Positions 43,206-53,400 of a stretch of 64,000 nucleotides of DNA are shown one piece after another. Below the pieces are notes generated by a model. The model was not told where the DNA came from. It was given only the letters and a program-made list of their open reading frames with translations, and searched no databases. Origin of the DNA: JAWLFI01 sp964627995 (GTDB lineage: Bacteria; Bacteroidota; Bacteroidia; Chitinophagales; Saprospiraceae); assembly GCA_964627995.1 (NCBI GenBank), contig CAZVLN010000004.1:44345-108344 (forward strand), read 5' to 3'. The first letter of the stretch is position 1; each line of letters opens with the position of its first letter. The translations under genes and the position numbers were made by a program.

Positions 43206-44426
43206 TTAGGCCTTTATTTTGGGGTGACAAAGATAGTATCGGCGAAGAAGCTGCGTGTCGAGTTTGGCATCTGTCTCTAGTGATAAGGGTTGAATTTTTC
43301 CCGACTTCATGAGAATATTAATTTCGGGTGAAGTAGCATTATAAAGCCTGTTGGTCTCAACACCTTGAATAATTAGATCCGAAATGAATTTTTCAGGAAT
43401 ATCATTTAGGGCTTTTCGAATTTCTAGTTCGATATTGTTTACTTCTTCACTCGAAAACGGTTCCTTTTGAAGCGATACCCGAAAAAGTTTTCGATCGGTA
43501 AGTCCCTGGGATAAAATACTTAAAACCGGATTTTTATCCTTATTGAGGCTTTTGATCCAAACATCTATATCAGAATCATCGATAGATGCGTGCCATTCGA
43601 GCATTTTTTCCGAAATGTTGGTAACATTCTCCAATTTAGGGCTTTCCGAGAGGAAGTATTGAAAGGCAGAGCTTAGTTGCGCTGTATGGCTATTTGGATT
43701 CTTTTTGTAGTATTCAAAAAGGCGTACGAGCATTTTTTCTGCGCTTACTGCTGTTTTGTGTAAATACACCTGCCAATACATGAGTTTCCTAGATAACAGG
43801 AACTTTTCAATGGAATACAAGCCCTTTTCTTCCACGACTAATTGGTTATTATAGACGTTGAGCATTTTGATGATGCGATCGTATCCAATAATCCCTTCTG
43901 CTACTCCGGTGTAATAACTGTCTCGAATGAGATAATCCATGCGGTCCATATCAAGTTGACCACTTATTAGTTGATGCAAATAAGCTTTGGGGTATTGATT
44001 TTTAAAAATTTGGATGGCTAAACTCAAGCCACCATCAAATTCCTCATTTAGCTTTTCCATATAAGCTAAAGTGAGTCGCTCGTGAGATACCGGGATAAAA
44101 TGACCTTCCAAAGCATGTGAGTAGGGGCCATGACCAATGTCGTGCAGGAGTATAGCTATTTGAACTCCTTCCGCCTCTTCCTTTGAGATGTCTACGCCTT
44201 TCGATTGTAGAACTTCTATGGTCTTTCTAGTAAGATGAAGAGCTCCTAAGGCATGTTGGAAGCGTGTATGAACTGCTCCAGGGTATACTAAATGGCTCAA
44301 GCCCACTTGCTTTATTCTGCGGAGCCGCTGAAAATACGGGTGCTCGACAATGTCATACAAAATAGTAAAGGGTAGGGTGGTGAATCCGTAAACTGGATCA
44401 TTAAGAATTTTGTAGGTTTCACTCAT
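43206..44426 (-). CDS. HD-domain phosphohydrolase (dNTPase-like)
   Basis: 406 residues. The metal-binding HD residues are in HTRFQHALGALHLTRK (first His) and ILLHDIGHGPYSHALEG (His-Asp), and the later ISGQLDMDRMDYLIRDSYYTGVAEG holds the second conserved Asp. The N-terminus NDPVYGFTTLPFTILYDIVEHPYFQRLRRIKQVGLSHLVYPGAVHTRF is typical of the SAMHD1/YwfO-like branch. It probably acts on dNTPs or related nucleotides. It is a single gene divergent from porX. Confidence 0.88.
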   Translation of the reverse strand: MSETYKILNDPVYGFTTLPFTILYDIVEHPYFQRLRRIKQVGLSHLVYPGAVHTRFQHALGALHLTRKTIEVLQSKGVDISKEEAEGVQIAILLHDIGHGPYSHALEGHFIPVSHERLTLAYMEKLNEEFDGGLSLAIQIFKNQYPKAYLHQLISGQLDMDRMDYLIRDSYYTGVAEGIIGYDRIIKMLNVYNNQLVVEEKGLYSIEKFLLSRKLMYWQVYLHKTAVSAEKMLVRLFEYYKKNPNSHTAQLSSAFQYFLSESPKLENVTNISEKMLEWHASIDDSDIDVWIKSLNKDKNPVLSILSQGLTDRKLFRVSLQKEPFSSEEVNNIELEIRKALNDIPEKFISDLIIQGVETNRLYNATSPEINILMKSGKIQPLSLETDAKLDTQLLRRYYLCHPKIKA

Positions 44427-44464
44427 AGCATGAAAATACGAGTAATGCTGGAATTTCTTATATC

Positions 44465-44690
44465 TTACCTCTAAATATGTTTACATTTTGAATGGAGGAA
44501 TGGCAACATGCCGTATAATTCGCGTAAGGGATAGAAGCGGTATACCGCTTGCCAATTATGTGCGTGGCGCAGAAGTAAGACTTGATCAGCTCGTTTTTTA
44601 AGCTGTGAAAAATTGTAAAGATAAAAGGCAAGCGGTGTAGGAGTGGATAGCCCGACCCCGCCATTTGGCGGGGTTACGCCCAAAACATTA
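44465..44690. repeat. GC-rich structured intergenic element (copy 4) in the 415-bp HD gene-porX gap
   Basis: AAGCGGTATACCGCTT (44535-44550) is a perfect 16-bp palindrome. ACCGCTTGCC (44544-44553) pairs perfectly with GGCAAGCGGT (44627-44636). ATAGCCCGACCCCG (44647-44660) is the exact reverse complement of a 14-base word of copy 2, and CCCCGCC/GGCGGGG hairpins next to it. GTAAGGGATAG at 44524-44534 is the reverse complement of CTATCCCTTAC, the end word of the other copies. The remaining gap (44691-44841) shows nothing recognisable beyond the porX leader. Confidence 0.6.
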
Positions 44691-44841
44691 AAATGATAAA
44701 TTGAGATAGAATTAGGAAGGTGTTAAATAAATGATAACCAGCAAATTTGGGCCCCGAATTATGAGTTTTGAAGAATAATATAGAAGTTGATGCCATATGA
44801 CATACGAAAAGGGGGCTTCAAAACAGTTTTAAATAAAAAAA

Positions 44842-46401
44842 ATGGAAGATATTAAGATACTATGGGCTGATGATGAGATTGACATGCTTCGGCCACAGCT
44901 CGTTTTTTTAGAGAAAAAGGGGTATAAAGTAGATACAGTAACTAATGGTCACGATGCGGTGGAGGAAGTAGATTCCGGCCATTATGATATTGTGTTTTTG
45001 GATGAGAGTATGCCCGGAATGACTGGCTTAGAGACTTTGGAAAAACTAAAGCGTTCCCACCCACAGTTGCCGGTCGTGATGATTACAAAGAATGAGGCCG
45101 AGGATATTATGGAGGATGCGATCGGGTCACAAATTGCAGATTACTTGATTAAACCGGTGAATCCGAATCAGATCCTGCTTTCACTAAAGAAAATCATCGA
45201 GCAGAAGCATTTAGTGCGGTCTAAAACCAGTACCGCTTATCAACAGGCTTTCCGCCAGATTTTAATGGATATCAATAGCGGGTTGGATTATAAGGGATGG
45301 GTTGATATTTACCGTAGAATTATTGATTGGGAGTTGAAGATTGATTCGTCCAAAAGTACGGGGATGGGAGAGATTCTCGATATGCAAAAAAGAGAGGCGA
45401 ATACAGAATTCTCAAAATTTATTTTGTCAAACTATAAGGACTGGGTTCGAAGTGAGGGTGAGGAAGGGCCGGTGATGTCTAATCGTTTGATGCGAGAGAA
45501 AGTATTTCCGGCTATAGATGATGACCGACCGACAATTTTACTTTTACTAGACAATTGCAGATACGATCAATGGAAGGTAATCGAACCCTTGTTTAGTGAA
45601 TTATTTACTGTAGAAAGTGATGATTATTTTTATAGCATTTTACCGACGAGTACGCAATACTCAAGAAATGCTATATTTTCAGGATTGATGCCTCTTCAAA
45701 TTCAGGAGCGGTTTCCTGAACTGTGGTTAAATGATAATGAAAAGGGAGGCAAAAACAATAGCGAGGATGTTTTCCTAGCTGACTTGATCGACCGCACTTT
45801 TCGGAAGCCTATCAAGCATGATTATGCAAAAGTCACAACCAATCAGAAAGCGAAGCATGTGCAGGATAACATTCTGAATTATCTAAATAATGATTTGACT
45901 GTGATCGTCTATAATTTCATTGACTTTCTTTCTCATGCGCGCACGGAGATGGAGGTGCTAAAGGAATTAGCAGGTGATGAAACCGCTTATCGATCCTTGA
46001 CTCGATCCTGGTTTGAGCATTCCCCTTTATATGAAGCTTTGGAACTTGCCTCAGAACGCGATATGCAATTGATTGTAACCACAGACCACGGGACCATACG
46101 AGTGGGCACGCCATCTAAAGTGATTGGAGATAGGGAAACAACACCTAATTTGAGGTATAAAGTAGGTAAGAACTTGAAGTATAATGCTAAGGATGTACTC
46201 GAGGTAAAAAACCCGGAAAAGCTTATGCTACCTTCTCCGAACGTAAGTTCGAGATTTATTTTTGCCAAGGAGGATATGTATTTCTTATATCCGAATAACT
46301 ATAACTACTACAATAATTACTACAAAGATACTTTTCAGCATGGTGGCATATCTCTAGAGGAGATGATTTGTCCCATCATAAAAATGCGTTCGAAGGGGTA
46401 A
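44842..46401 (+). CDS. porX: T9SS regulator PorX (response regulator with PglZ/alkaline-phosphatase-like domain)
   Basis: 519 residues. The receiver domain has D10/D11, phospho-acceptor D54 (FLDESMPGMTG) and the K of DYLIKPVNP. A helical linker (about 125-205) leads to the PglZ/APS domain: PTILLLLDNCRYDQW, TSTQYSRNAIFSGLMPLQIQ, VYNFIDFLSHART, and LIVTTDHGTIRVGTPSKV, with the metal-binding Asp/His and catalytic Thr region. The end FQHGGISLEEMICPIIKM is typical. PorX controls T9SS genes and can hydrolyse nucleotides. No porY kinase gene is adjacent. Confidence 0.96.
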   Translation: MEDIKILWADDEIDMLRPQLVFLEKKGYKVDTVTNGHDAVEEVDSGHYDIVFLDESMPGMTGLETLEKLKRSHPQLPVVMITKNEAEDIMEDAIGSQIADYLIKPVNPNQILLSLKKIIEQKHLVRSKTSTAYQQAFRQILMDINSGLDYKGWVDIYRRIIDWELKIDSSKSTGMGEILDMQKREANTEFSKFILSNYKDWVRSEGEEGPVMSNRLMREKVFPAIDDDRPTILLLLDNCRYDQWKVIEPLFSELFTVESDDYFYSILPTSTQYSRNAIFSGLMPLQIQERFPELWLNDNEKGGKNNSEDVFLADLIDRTFRKPIKHDYAKVTTNQKAKHVQDNILNYLNNDLTVIVYNFIDFLSHARTEMEVLKELAGDETAYRSLTRSWFEHSPLYEALELASERDMQLIVTTDHGTIRVGTPSKVIGDRETTPNLRYKVGKNLKYNAKDVLEVKNPEKLMLPSPNVSSRFIFAKEDMYFLYPNNYNYYNNYYKDTFQHGGISLEEMICPIIKMRSKG

Positions 46402-46406
46402 TTTTT

Positions 46407-46856
46407 CTATTCTCTGAGTAAATCCTCAGCCCTTAGATGAAACTCTTTGATGAGCGAACGGGATTCAATGAACGTAACCTGTTTTCCAAAACGAGTAGGG
46501 GATTTAAAAGTAAAAGTTCCAATATGTAAAAATAGGAGCTTTCGGTCTCTGAGGTGCTTTACATTGTGCCATGGAATCCTTATCGTCGTAAAAAAGTTAG
46601 ATACGTAGAGGAAATGGTCGTCAAACTCTACGCGTTTGAGGGGGATTAAGGTGAAATAAATAACGATGCTACCGCTCAGATAAAATATGAGCATCGCTAT
46701 TTTCAAATTGGCTTGTCCAAATACTTGAAGTTGCCCATTAGGCGCAACAAAAAAGGCAAGTACAATTGCTCCATAAAATACAAACCAAAAGGTGGGAAGA
46801 AAAACCTTTAAACCAAGTGTCCAATTCGATGAGATTCTTTGGATAGAGTTTTGCAT
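46407..46856 (-). CDS. Small membrane protein with PH-like domain
   Basis: 149 residues. Two membrane segments (LKVFLPTFWFVFYGAIVLAFFVA and LKIAMLIFYLSGSIVIYFTLIP) are followed by a beta-rich tail (RVEFDDHFLYVSNFFTTIRIPWHNVKHLRDRKLLFLHIGTFTFKSPTRFGKQVTFI), which resembles bacterial PH-like (bPH) domains. The function is unknown. It starts 5 bp after tatC and is probably in the same transcript. Confidence 0.7.
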   Translation of the reverse strand: MQNSIQRISSNWTLGLKVFLPTFWFVFYGAIVLAFFVAPNGQLQVFGQANLKIAMLIFYLSGSIVIYFTLIPLKRVEFDDHFLYVSNFFTTIRIPWHNVKHLRDRKLLFLHIGTFTFKSPTRFGKQVTFIESRSLIKEFHLRAEDLLRE

Positions 46857-46861
46857 ATCGA

Positions 46862-47677
46862 TTAGGTTTTTGGCATTTGACGTTGAGCAATAATGATGCT
46901 GACTTCGTAAAGAAAAAATAGTGGGATAGCAATTAAAAACTGGGTAATAACATCGGGAGGTGTTATAATAGAGGCCGCGATAAAAATGATTACAACCGCA
47001 TGTTTTCTATAGGTCTTGAGAAATTCGGGTGTGACTATTCCAATTTTAGCTAGAAAGTAAATCACGATCGGTAATTCAAAGACCAGTCCGGTTGGTATGG
47101 TGAACATAGTCATATAATTGACAAAGGAAGAAAGTGTAGTCGTATTTTGTACGTCCGGACTGACGGAATAAGCTGAAAGAAAAGAAACTGCGAAAGGGGA
47201 TATAACAAAATAGCCAAACAGCACTCCCGCTATAAATAAGGCGGAGCAGGTAAAGACCATCCCGCCTGCAGCTTTTCGTTCATTTTCATATAAGCCGGGT
47301 TTTACAAAACGCCAAAACTCCCAAAAGACATACGGGAATGCAACGATGAGGCCTATCCAAAAGGATGATTTGATATGAGTGATAAACTGCTCTCCAATAT
47401 CTCTTGTGATAATTTCCAATGAAGTTCCGGGTTTCATGCAAATGAAATCACCAATGCTGCACAAAAGTTGGTAGGTTAAGAAGGAGTCCTTGGTTGGGCC
47501 TAAAATAATATGGTCAAAGACGAGATCTTTTGCCAGAAATACGCCAATACCTATAATAACAATGGCAACGAGAGACCGTATGATGTGCCATCGCAGGTGT
47601 TCGAGATGGTCCAGAAAGGACATTTCTTCTTCGCCTTCCGGAGGGAGTTTATCAACATCTACTTGATCTAGAGCCAT
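46862..47677 (-). CDS. tatC: Twin-arginine translocase subunit TatC
   Basis: 271 residues. The acidic N-terminus with EMSFLDHLEHLRWHIIRSL is the family signature for signal-peptide recognition. Six membrane helices are predicted. Conserved FWEFWRFVKPGLYENERKAA (with the key Glu and Pro) and a late LAKIGIVTPEFLKTYRKHAVVIIFIAASIITPPDVITQFLIAIPLFFLYEVSI block are clear. TatC docks folded proteins with RR signal peptides at the inner membrane. No tatA/B gene is adjacent. The second periplasmic region is longer than in E. coli, around CSIGDFICMKPGTSLE. Confidence 0.96.
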   Translation of the reverse strand: MALDQVDVDKLPPEGEEEMSFLDHLEHLRWHIIRSLVAIVIIGIGVFLAKDLVFDHIILGPTKDSFLTYQLLCSIGDFICMKPGTSLEIITRDIGEQFITHIKSSFWIGLIVAFPYVFWEFWRFVKPGLYENERKAAGGMVFTCSALFIAGVLFGYFVISPFAVSFLSAYSVSPDVQNTTTLSSFVNYMTMFTIPTGLVFELPIVIYFLAKIGIVTPEFLKTYRKHAVVIIFIAASIITPPDVITQFLIAIPLFFLYEVSIIIAQRQMPKT

Positions 47678-47755
47678 GTGTTATCATTATATAGGTGGTA
47701 AAGGTAAAAAGTGGCGAGATTAATTGTTTACATTTGTATCAAATATAGCGGATTC

Positions 47756-48694
47756 ATGGAGGTTTTTCTGTATTTATTGCTGTTGGGTTTTTCGCTTTCT
47801 GCCCTGATTGTAGGCGCCGACTGGTTCGTAGCTGGGGCGGAGAAAATCGGTATTCGATTAGGGATAAGTCCTTACGTCGTAGGGGTTACGATAGTTGCTT
47901 TAGGTACCTCTTTGCCCGAGTTAGCATCGAGTATTGCTGCGATTTTGAAAGGAGAATCCTCCATTGTGACCGGGAATGTGATTGGGTCGAATATTACAAA
48001 TATATTACTCGTTTTGGGTTGTGTCGCCGCCTTTCAGCGTATGATTACTTTTGAAACCAAGGTTGTGAATGTGGACTTACCTATTCTGAGTATTTCCGCT
48101 TTTTTGGTTGTATTCATGCTGAGAGATGCAAGCTATCCGATGATTGAAGGAGGTTTGTTAATCGCGGCATTTATTATCTTTTTAACGAATACCTTTAGGT
48201 CACAAATTGTAAAATCAGATATTAATGAGGAAGAACGTAAAAAGCCCTTAGGGGCTAAAACGATACTATTTTTGATTCTGGGTGGGGTTTTAGTCTACTT
48301 TGGTTCAGAATACACGATTGTAAGTATATCCTCTTTATCCGTATTATTATCGATGCAACCGGATTTCATTGCTTTAACTCTGTTAGCCTTAGGTACCTCT
48401 CTTCCTGAATTAGTAGTCAGTTTGCAGGCGGCACGGCGGGGTAATACAGGAATCGCAGTAGGAAATGTAATTGGGTCGAATATTTTCAACACCTTTGGTG
48501 TTTTAGGTATAAGCAGGCTATTTGGGGTGATTATTGTACCCACGAACATTAGCGAGTTTGGAATTTATTTTTCATTAGCTATAACGCTTATTTTAGTCAT
48601 AATGACCCGATCACAACGCATCACTCGATTTGAGGGTGCGATGTTGCTTATTTTATACTTATTTTATATAATAGAATTAGCTGCTCTTACTTAA
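47756..48694 (+). CDS. Calcium/sodium antiporter (CaCA family, YrbG-like)
   Basis: 312 residues from the ATG at 47756; a GTG start 15 codons upstream is possible. Ten membrane helices form two inverted halves. Each has the alpha-repeat motif: VALGTSLPELASSIAAI with GNVIGSNITNILLVLG, and LALGTSLPELVVSLQAARRG with GNVIGSNIFNTFGVLG, which carry the cation-binding Glu and Asn. Exchange of Ca2+ or K+ for Na+ is expected; the selectivity is not visible. ybaB follows after 21 bp. Confidence 0.93.
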   Translation: MEVFLYLLLLGFSLSALIVGADWFVAGAEKIGIRLGISPYVVGVTIVALGTSLPELASSIAAILKGESSIVTGNVIGSNITNILLVLGCVAAFQRMITFETKVVNVDLPILSISAFLVVFMLRDASYPMIEGGLLIAAFIIFLTNTFRSQIVKSDINEEERKKPLGAKTILFLILGGVLVYFGSEYTIVSISSLSVLLSMQPDFIALTLLALGTSLPELVVSLQAARRGNTGIAVGNVIGSNIFNTFGVLGISRLFGVIIVPTNISEFGIYFSLAITLILVIMTRSQRITRFEGAMLLILYLFYIIELAALT

Positions 48695-48715
48695 ACTACT
48701 AAAAAAACTAGATAT

Positions 48716-49003
48716 ATGTTTGGAGATATGAGTGTTCTGAATGAAAAACAGAAACAGATTGATAACAAATTAGCAGCCATGGAACTGAGCGTCATTGTGG
48801 CTCAGGGAAAGGTGCAGGTTAAAGCCAATGGAAAGGGAGAAACCTTAGATTTAACTATAGATCCTGATTTGGTGAAAGAGGGAGATACGGAAGCCATTGA
48901 GGATTTCGTTGTTCTAGCAATGAATGAGATTCGAAAAAAAGTCGATGAAACTCAAATGAAGGAGTCGAAAGATTTGTTATCGGGCTTATTGCCCGGGATG
49001 TAA
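48716..49003 (+). CDS. YbaB/EbfC-family nucleoid-associated protein
   Basis: 95 residues. The compact fold has an N-terminal helix (VLNEKQKQIDNKLAAMELSVI), a beta-sheet with QGKVQVKANGKGETLDLTIDPDLV, and the C-terminal helix VLAMNEIRKKVDETQMKE. Loss of the usual glycine-rich tail pattern is minor: LLPGM ends it. YbaB dimers bind DNA. It lacks its usual dnaX-recR neighbours and lies between an antiporter gene and a T9SS cargo gene. Confidence 0.88.
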   Translation: MFGDMSVLNEKQKQIDNKLAAMELSVIVAQGKVQVKANGKGETLDLTIDPDLVKEGDTEAIEDFVVLAMNEIRKKVDETQMKESKDLLSGLLPGM

Positions 49004-49020
49004 ATGAAGAACACAGGGCT

Positions 49021-50226
49021 ATGAGATTTTTAACCTTTCTATCACTGTTTATTGCTTATGCTGCATGGGGGCAGACTGATGAAGCCGTACCTATCGTATA
49101 CTACAGCTTTGAAGGCGGTATGGTAGATGACTTCGGAATTGGCGATCGAGACGGGGTAATTTCTGGAAATCCGCAGACTGTGTGTGGAATTTTAGGAGAT
49201 GGGATGGCCTTTGACGGGCAAAATGATTTTATTAGGTTTCCAGATAATTTCTCCACACTATTCTCTCAGAACTTCACCTTTAGTTTTTATTTCCGACCGG
49301 ATGGGGGAGTGGGTGAACAGCAATTATTTTCCTATACCGACGCCTGCAATGATCCAGTTGAATTTGAAATTACGTACAATCCCCAAAATCGAGAGTTGAG
49401 GGTAGAATATGGAGAGGATGACATGGATCGCATCACTCTATCATCCATTTTAAATCCCAACCGATGCTGGTATCACGTGGTATTGATAAGAGACGGTCGG
49501 AGACAATCGCTGCGCGTAGATAATCGGGTTATGGATGAGGCCGCTAATCTAATTCGAATCGATTTTAATAATCCGGGAACTTTCTCTATATCTGACGGCC
49601 CATGCGTAGGTAGCCTGTACAATCGATTTGAAGGCGCTATAGATGAAGTGAGGATTTATAATGAAGTATTAGGCACCTTGGATTTGGAGGACTTATATTT
49701 TGCTCCAGAGTCCATCCTGACTCCCGATACACTCCTATATTTAGGTGGAGAGGTAGACCTGCGCGTTTCTCCAGGCTGTTCCAACCAATTTACCTGGACA
49801 CCCGCTACGGGCTTATCTAACCCCAACATTGCCAATCCTACTGCCAGTCCGGATACGACCACAACCTACCGACTACAATTTGAAAGTTCTACTTGTGTCA
49901 CAACTGATGAGGTTCAGATACTCGTTGTAGATCCCGACCAGGTGGGTTGCGAGGAGTTAGCGATGGCAAATGGATTTACACCTAATGGAGATGGCATAAA
50001 CGATGTCTTTGGTATTGCAAACCCCTTTGTGATAGATCAATTAGTTAATCTGAGAATTTTTGACCAGAGTGGTGGTCTTATGTTTGAAACCAGCGATCGA
50101 TTTGCTAATTGGGATGGAAATTACAAAGGAAACGCAGTGAATCCTGGCACCTATTTGTATCAAATCATATATAACTGCGAAGGTGAGGAGAAGATACAAC
50201 AAGGAACCATTGTACTATTGCGGTGA
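49021..50226 (+). CDS. T9SS cargo with LamG domain and type B sorting domain
   Basis: 401 residues. The signal peptide MRFLTFLSLFIAYAAWGQ is followed by a LamG/concanavalin-like domain (about 25-225; VYYSFEGGMVDDFGIGDRDGV, GMAFDGQNDFIRFPDN, FEGAIDEVRIYNEVL), then an Ig/PKD-like stretch with a WTPATGLSNPNIANPTASPDTTTTYRL repeat, and a C-terminal gliding-motility type B domain (about 320-401; ANGFTPNGDGINDVFGI, LRIFDQSGGLMFETSDRFANWDGNYKGN, PGTYLYQIIYNCEGEEKIQQGTIVLLR). It should be exported and attached to the surface by the T9SS. The target of the LamG domain is unknown. Confidence 0.92.
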   Translation: MRFLTFLSLFIAYAAWGQTDEAVPIVYYSFEGGMVDDFGIGDRDGVISGNPQTVCGILGDGMAFDGQNDFIRFPDNFSTLFSQNFTFSFYFRPDGGVGEQQLFSYTDACNDPVEFEITYNPQNRELRVEYGEDDMDRITLSSILNPNRCWYHVVLIRDGRRQSLRVDNRVMDEAANLIRIDFNNPGTFSISDGPCVGSLYNRFEGAIDEVRIYNEVLGTLDLEDLYFAPESILTPDTLLYLGGEVDLRVSPGCSNQFTWTPATGLSNPNIANPTASPDTTTTYRLQFESSTCVTTDEVQILVVDPDQVGCEELAMANGFTPNGDGINDVFGIANPFVIDQLVNLRIFDQSGGLMFETSDRFANWDGNYKGNAVNPGTYLYQIIYNCEGEEKIQQGTIVLLR

Positions 50227-50415
50227 AGCTTGTCCGAATGCCCTTTTTTTTATAGTCAAACTTAAGGATTGAAGGGTGGCATACTGGATAAAAAAGATAG
50301 CCAGAGAATACCAAGCTTACTTCCATGATAGATTATAGTTGCGGACTAAATCGGATCTAGGCGGGTGCTTTGGTGTTTATCTGTAAATATTATTCAGGTA
50401 TCATCCTGTCTGCTT

Positions 50416-50466
50416 AAAAAGAAAAATGTATTTGGTGATGGCTCTATGTCCAAAAAACCAAATACA
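50416..50466 (-). terminator. Terminator of the 1528-residue surface protein gene
   Basis: GTATTTGGT (50429-50437) and ACCAAATAC (50458-50466) are perfectly complementary. On the minus strand the stem is followed by ATTTTTCTTTTT. It lies 26 bp past the stop codon of the surface-protein gene. Confidence 0.65.
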
Positions 50467-50492
50467 CTTAACATTTAGACTTTTGATATAGC

Positions 50493-53400
50493 TTATCTGA
50501 CCAGAGTAACATCTCCTCTGTAAGATATTATCCGACCGTCTAAGAATTCAATATCTATTTTGTAGGCATAAACACCTGGGGGAACCTTTTGTCCATTGCG
50601 CCTTCCATCCCATCCGGGAGATCCTTCGCCAGAGGACATTAAATTTCGTCCTTCCCACATTAAACTACCCCATCGATCATAAATTTGGAATGAATTGAGT
50701 TGTCGAACTCCGGGGCCTGAGAAGACCTGAAAGACATCGTTAATTTCATCACCATTGGGGCTGAATATATTTGGAATATAAATATCTCGTTGCGTATTGG
50801 TCCGGACATTAGTTATCGCTGATGCGGTACATCCGTTTAAGTCTGTAACAAGTAAGGTATATGTTGTATTTCCTCCAGGTGTGACTTCAGGATTGGGACA
50901 ATCTGAGCATGAAAGGCCCTGGGCCGGACTCCACTGATAGCTAATGATGGGGGAAGGTCCATTAATCGTTGGAAAAAGTTGTAAACTTTCGCCCAGACGG
51001 ATTTCTTGGTTGGGTGCCAGAATGATTTCAATAGGCTCCTGCGTAGGTACGACAATAGATGTATCAACGGTACAACCATTCCCATCAATAATAGTAAGCT
51101 CTTGCGTACCTTCGCTAACGGGGACAAGCTGTCCAAGGTTAACAAATCCCGATCCGGAAATCTGGTACTGATAAGGGCCTCCTCCTCCGCCGGAAATACT
51201 ATCAATTTGATAAGAGACTGTTTCTCCACTGCACACGGGGGTATCAGGTACAGGCAGCTCAAAGGTAATGGGAGGATTCGTAATTAAGGTAGCTGAGGAG
51301 GTATCCGAGCAGCCATTTAGATCGGAAACGGTTACTCCATACGTCCCCACTTCCAAACCTGAGGCTTCATTAGACTGACTGATCCCATCCTGCCAATCGT
51401 AAATATAATTTGGCCCCGTTCCTCCATTAACCGTCACGGTGAGCATTCCATCAATTTCGCCGGGACAACTGGGGTTCAGTATGTCATCGGACTCAAAAAA
51501 GGCCACCAGAGAGTCTGGTTGATTCAAAGATAAAGTGTCTGTCGTCGAGCAATTTTCTGCATCTGTTATCTCTACGATATAAATACCTTCGGTGATGTTT
51601 GAGATCCTTGCTGATGCCGGACCATTTTCCCATTGATATACAAAACCACCATTGCCTCCGCTGGCTTCTACTTCAAGACTACCATCATCATCTCCAAAAC
51701 AAGTAGGGGGAATACTATCAATGAGTTGGCTATTTATAGGGTCGGGAGCCGGAATATTCAAAAAGAAGGTATCCACACAAATATCAGAAGTTAAGATTAC
51801 AAAAGCTTCATCCGGACATAAGTCGTTGGCTATAGAAGAAGCACTACCACTGGAGGTAAAACCAGAACTCCATTCAAATTCATATCCTGAGGGTAGTGTA
51901 GGTCCTCCAGAACCTATGGCTTCTGCAGAGCCATCGCAGGTGTTGAAGCAGGAGGCGTCCATTATGTCATTGAATTGAACATTGAGTGGGTCGGGTTCTA
52001 CAAGGTCAAAGCTCAGTTCTAAGGTTCCACAGTCATTAATATCATTAACTGTGACAGCGTAAGCACCAGCCGCAAGGTCAGATAAAACACCGGGTCCGCT
52101 GAGCGTATCTATACTGCCATCGCTCCACTGATAAATATAGGGCATTTCCCCACCTGTAAGTCTGACCTCAACAGAACCATCGGAAAAGGACTGACAAGAT
52201 GGGTTTACTAATAGAGTGCTATCTACTGCCAGGGTATCTCGTACTGGGAAATTGCTTAGTATTCCAGGATTATAAATACACCCGGCCTCATCTTCAATTT
52301 CTAATATGGAATAGAACTGGCCGCTGCAAAATCCATCCACAGTTAAGGTATTAGAGCTCGTCATAGTATCCAAGGCCGGGCCAGGACGTTGTATGAGGTA
52401 TCTCACTATAGCAAAATTGGGGTTTGGTTGAACTTCAATGGTTAGGCTACCATCACAAATCTCTGGACAAGAGGGGAGAACCTCGGTCACACTTATAACT
52501 TCTGGCGGCATCGCCTCATTAATTGTAAATTCTGCAGTTATAGAGCACCCATTAATGTCAGAAATCACCACAGAATAATCTCCGGGCAAAAGATTGCTCT
52601 GCGACGGGGAATTCGATAAACCACCAGGCCAGGCATAATTATACGGTGGTGTTCCACCACTCGGGGTTAAGGTAGCGGTTCCATCATCTCCAACTAGACA
52701 GGTCTCGTCCGTTGTCCTAATTTCAACTTCGATTTCTTCAGGTTGAGTCAACTCTACAATGGTATCAAATACACAAGCTGAAGGTGTAGTCTGATCACTT
52801 ATAACAATTTCAAAGAATCCAGCTTCCAGATTATTAGCTATTGAAGTCGTTGGGCCGAAGGGCACAGCCACGTTATTTCCACCCTCATCTATTATTTCAA
52901 TATCATAAGGCGTATTCGCCGTTCCTCCTAAAGTTTGTCCAGTCACTCTAATTTCCCCGTCATCTCCACCAAAGCAAGTTGGGGGATCCAGGATTAAATT
53001 GTCAAATGTAATAGTACGATCTGCGACAACAAAAAACGAGTCTACAAAAAAGCAGTTATTATCATCGCGAACCTGAACGGTAAACCATCCTTCAGAAATT
53101 CCAGTAATATTTGCGTCCGTCCCTGTTGTAACTCCGCCACCGCCAACAGTCCACGAATAATTATACTCACCAGACCCATTCGGCGTTCCTCCTGAAGCCG
53201 TTATGGTGGCCTCTCCATCAGAGTAACCGCTGCATCCGGGTGGGGTAATCACCGCATTGAGTTGGATTTGAGATTGTGTCAAGGTCTGATTGCGTTCTTC
53301 TTCGCAACCAAAATTATCTGTTACAATCACCGTATAAGTTCCACGACTCAAACCTGTTAGCGTATCAATATTAAAGTCGCTGGTCGACCATTCTATAGAA

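Noticed and set aside
44458..44683. Two minus-strand open frames of about 70 codons before porX
   Set aside because: They are created by the GC-rich repeat element and its palindromes; the translations look non-coding.
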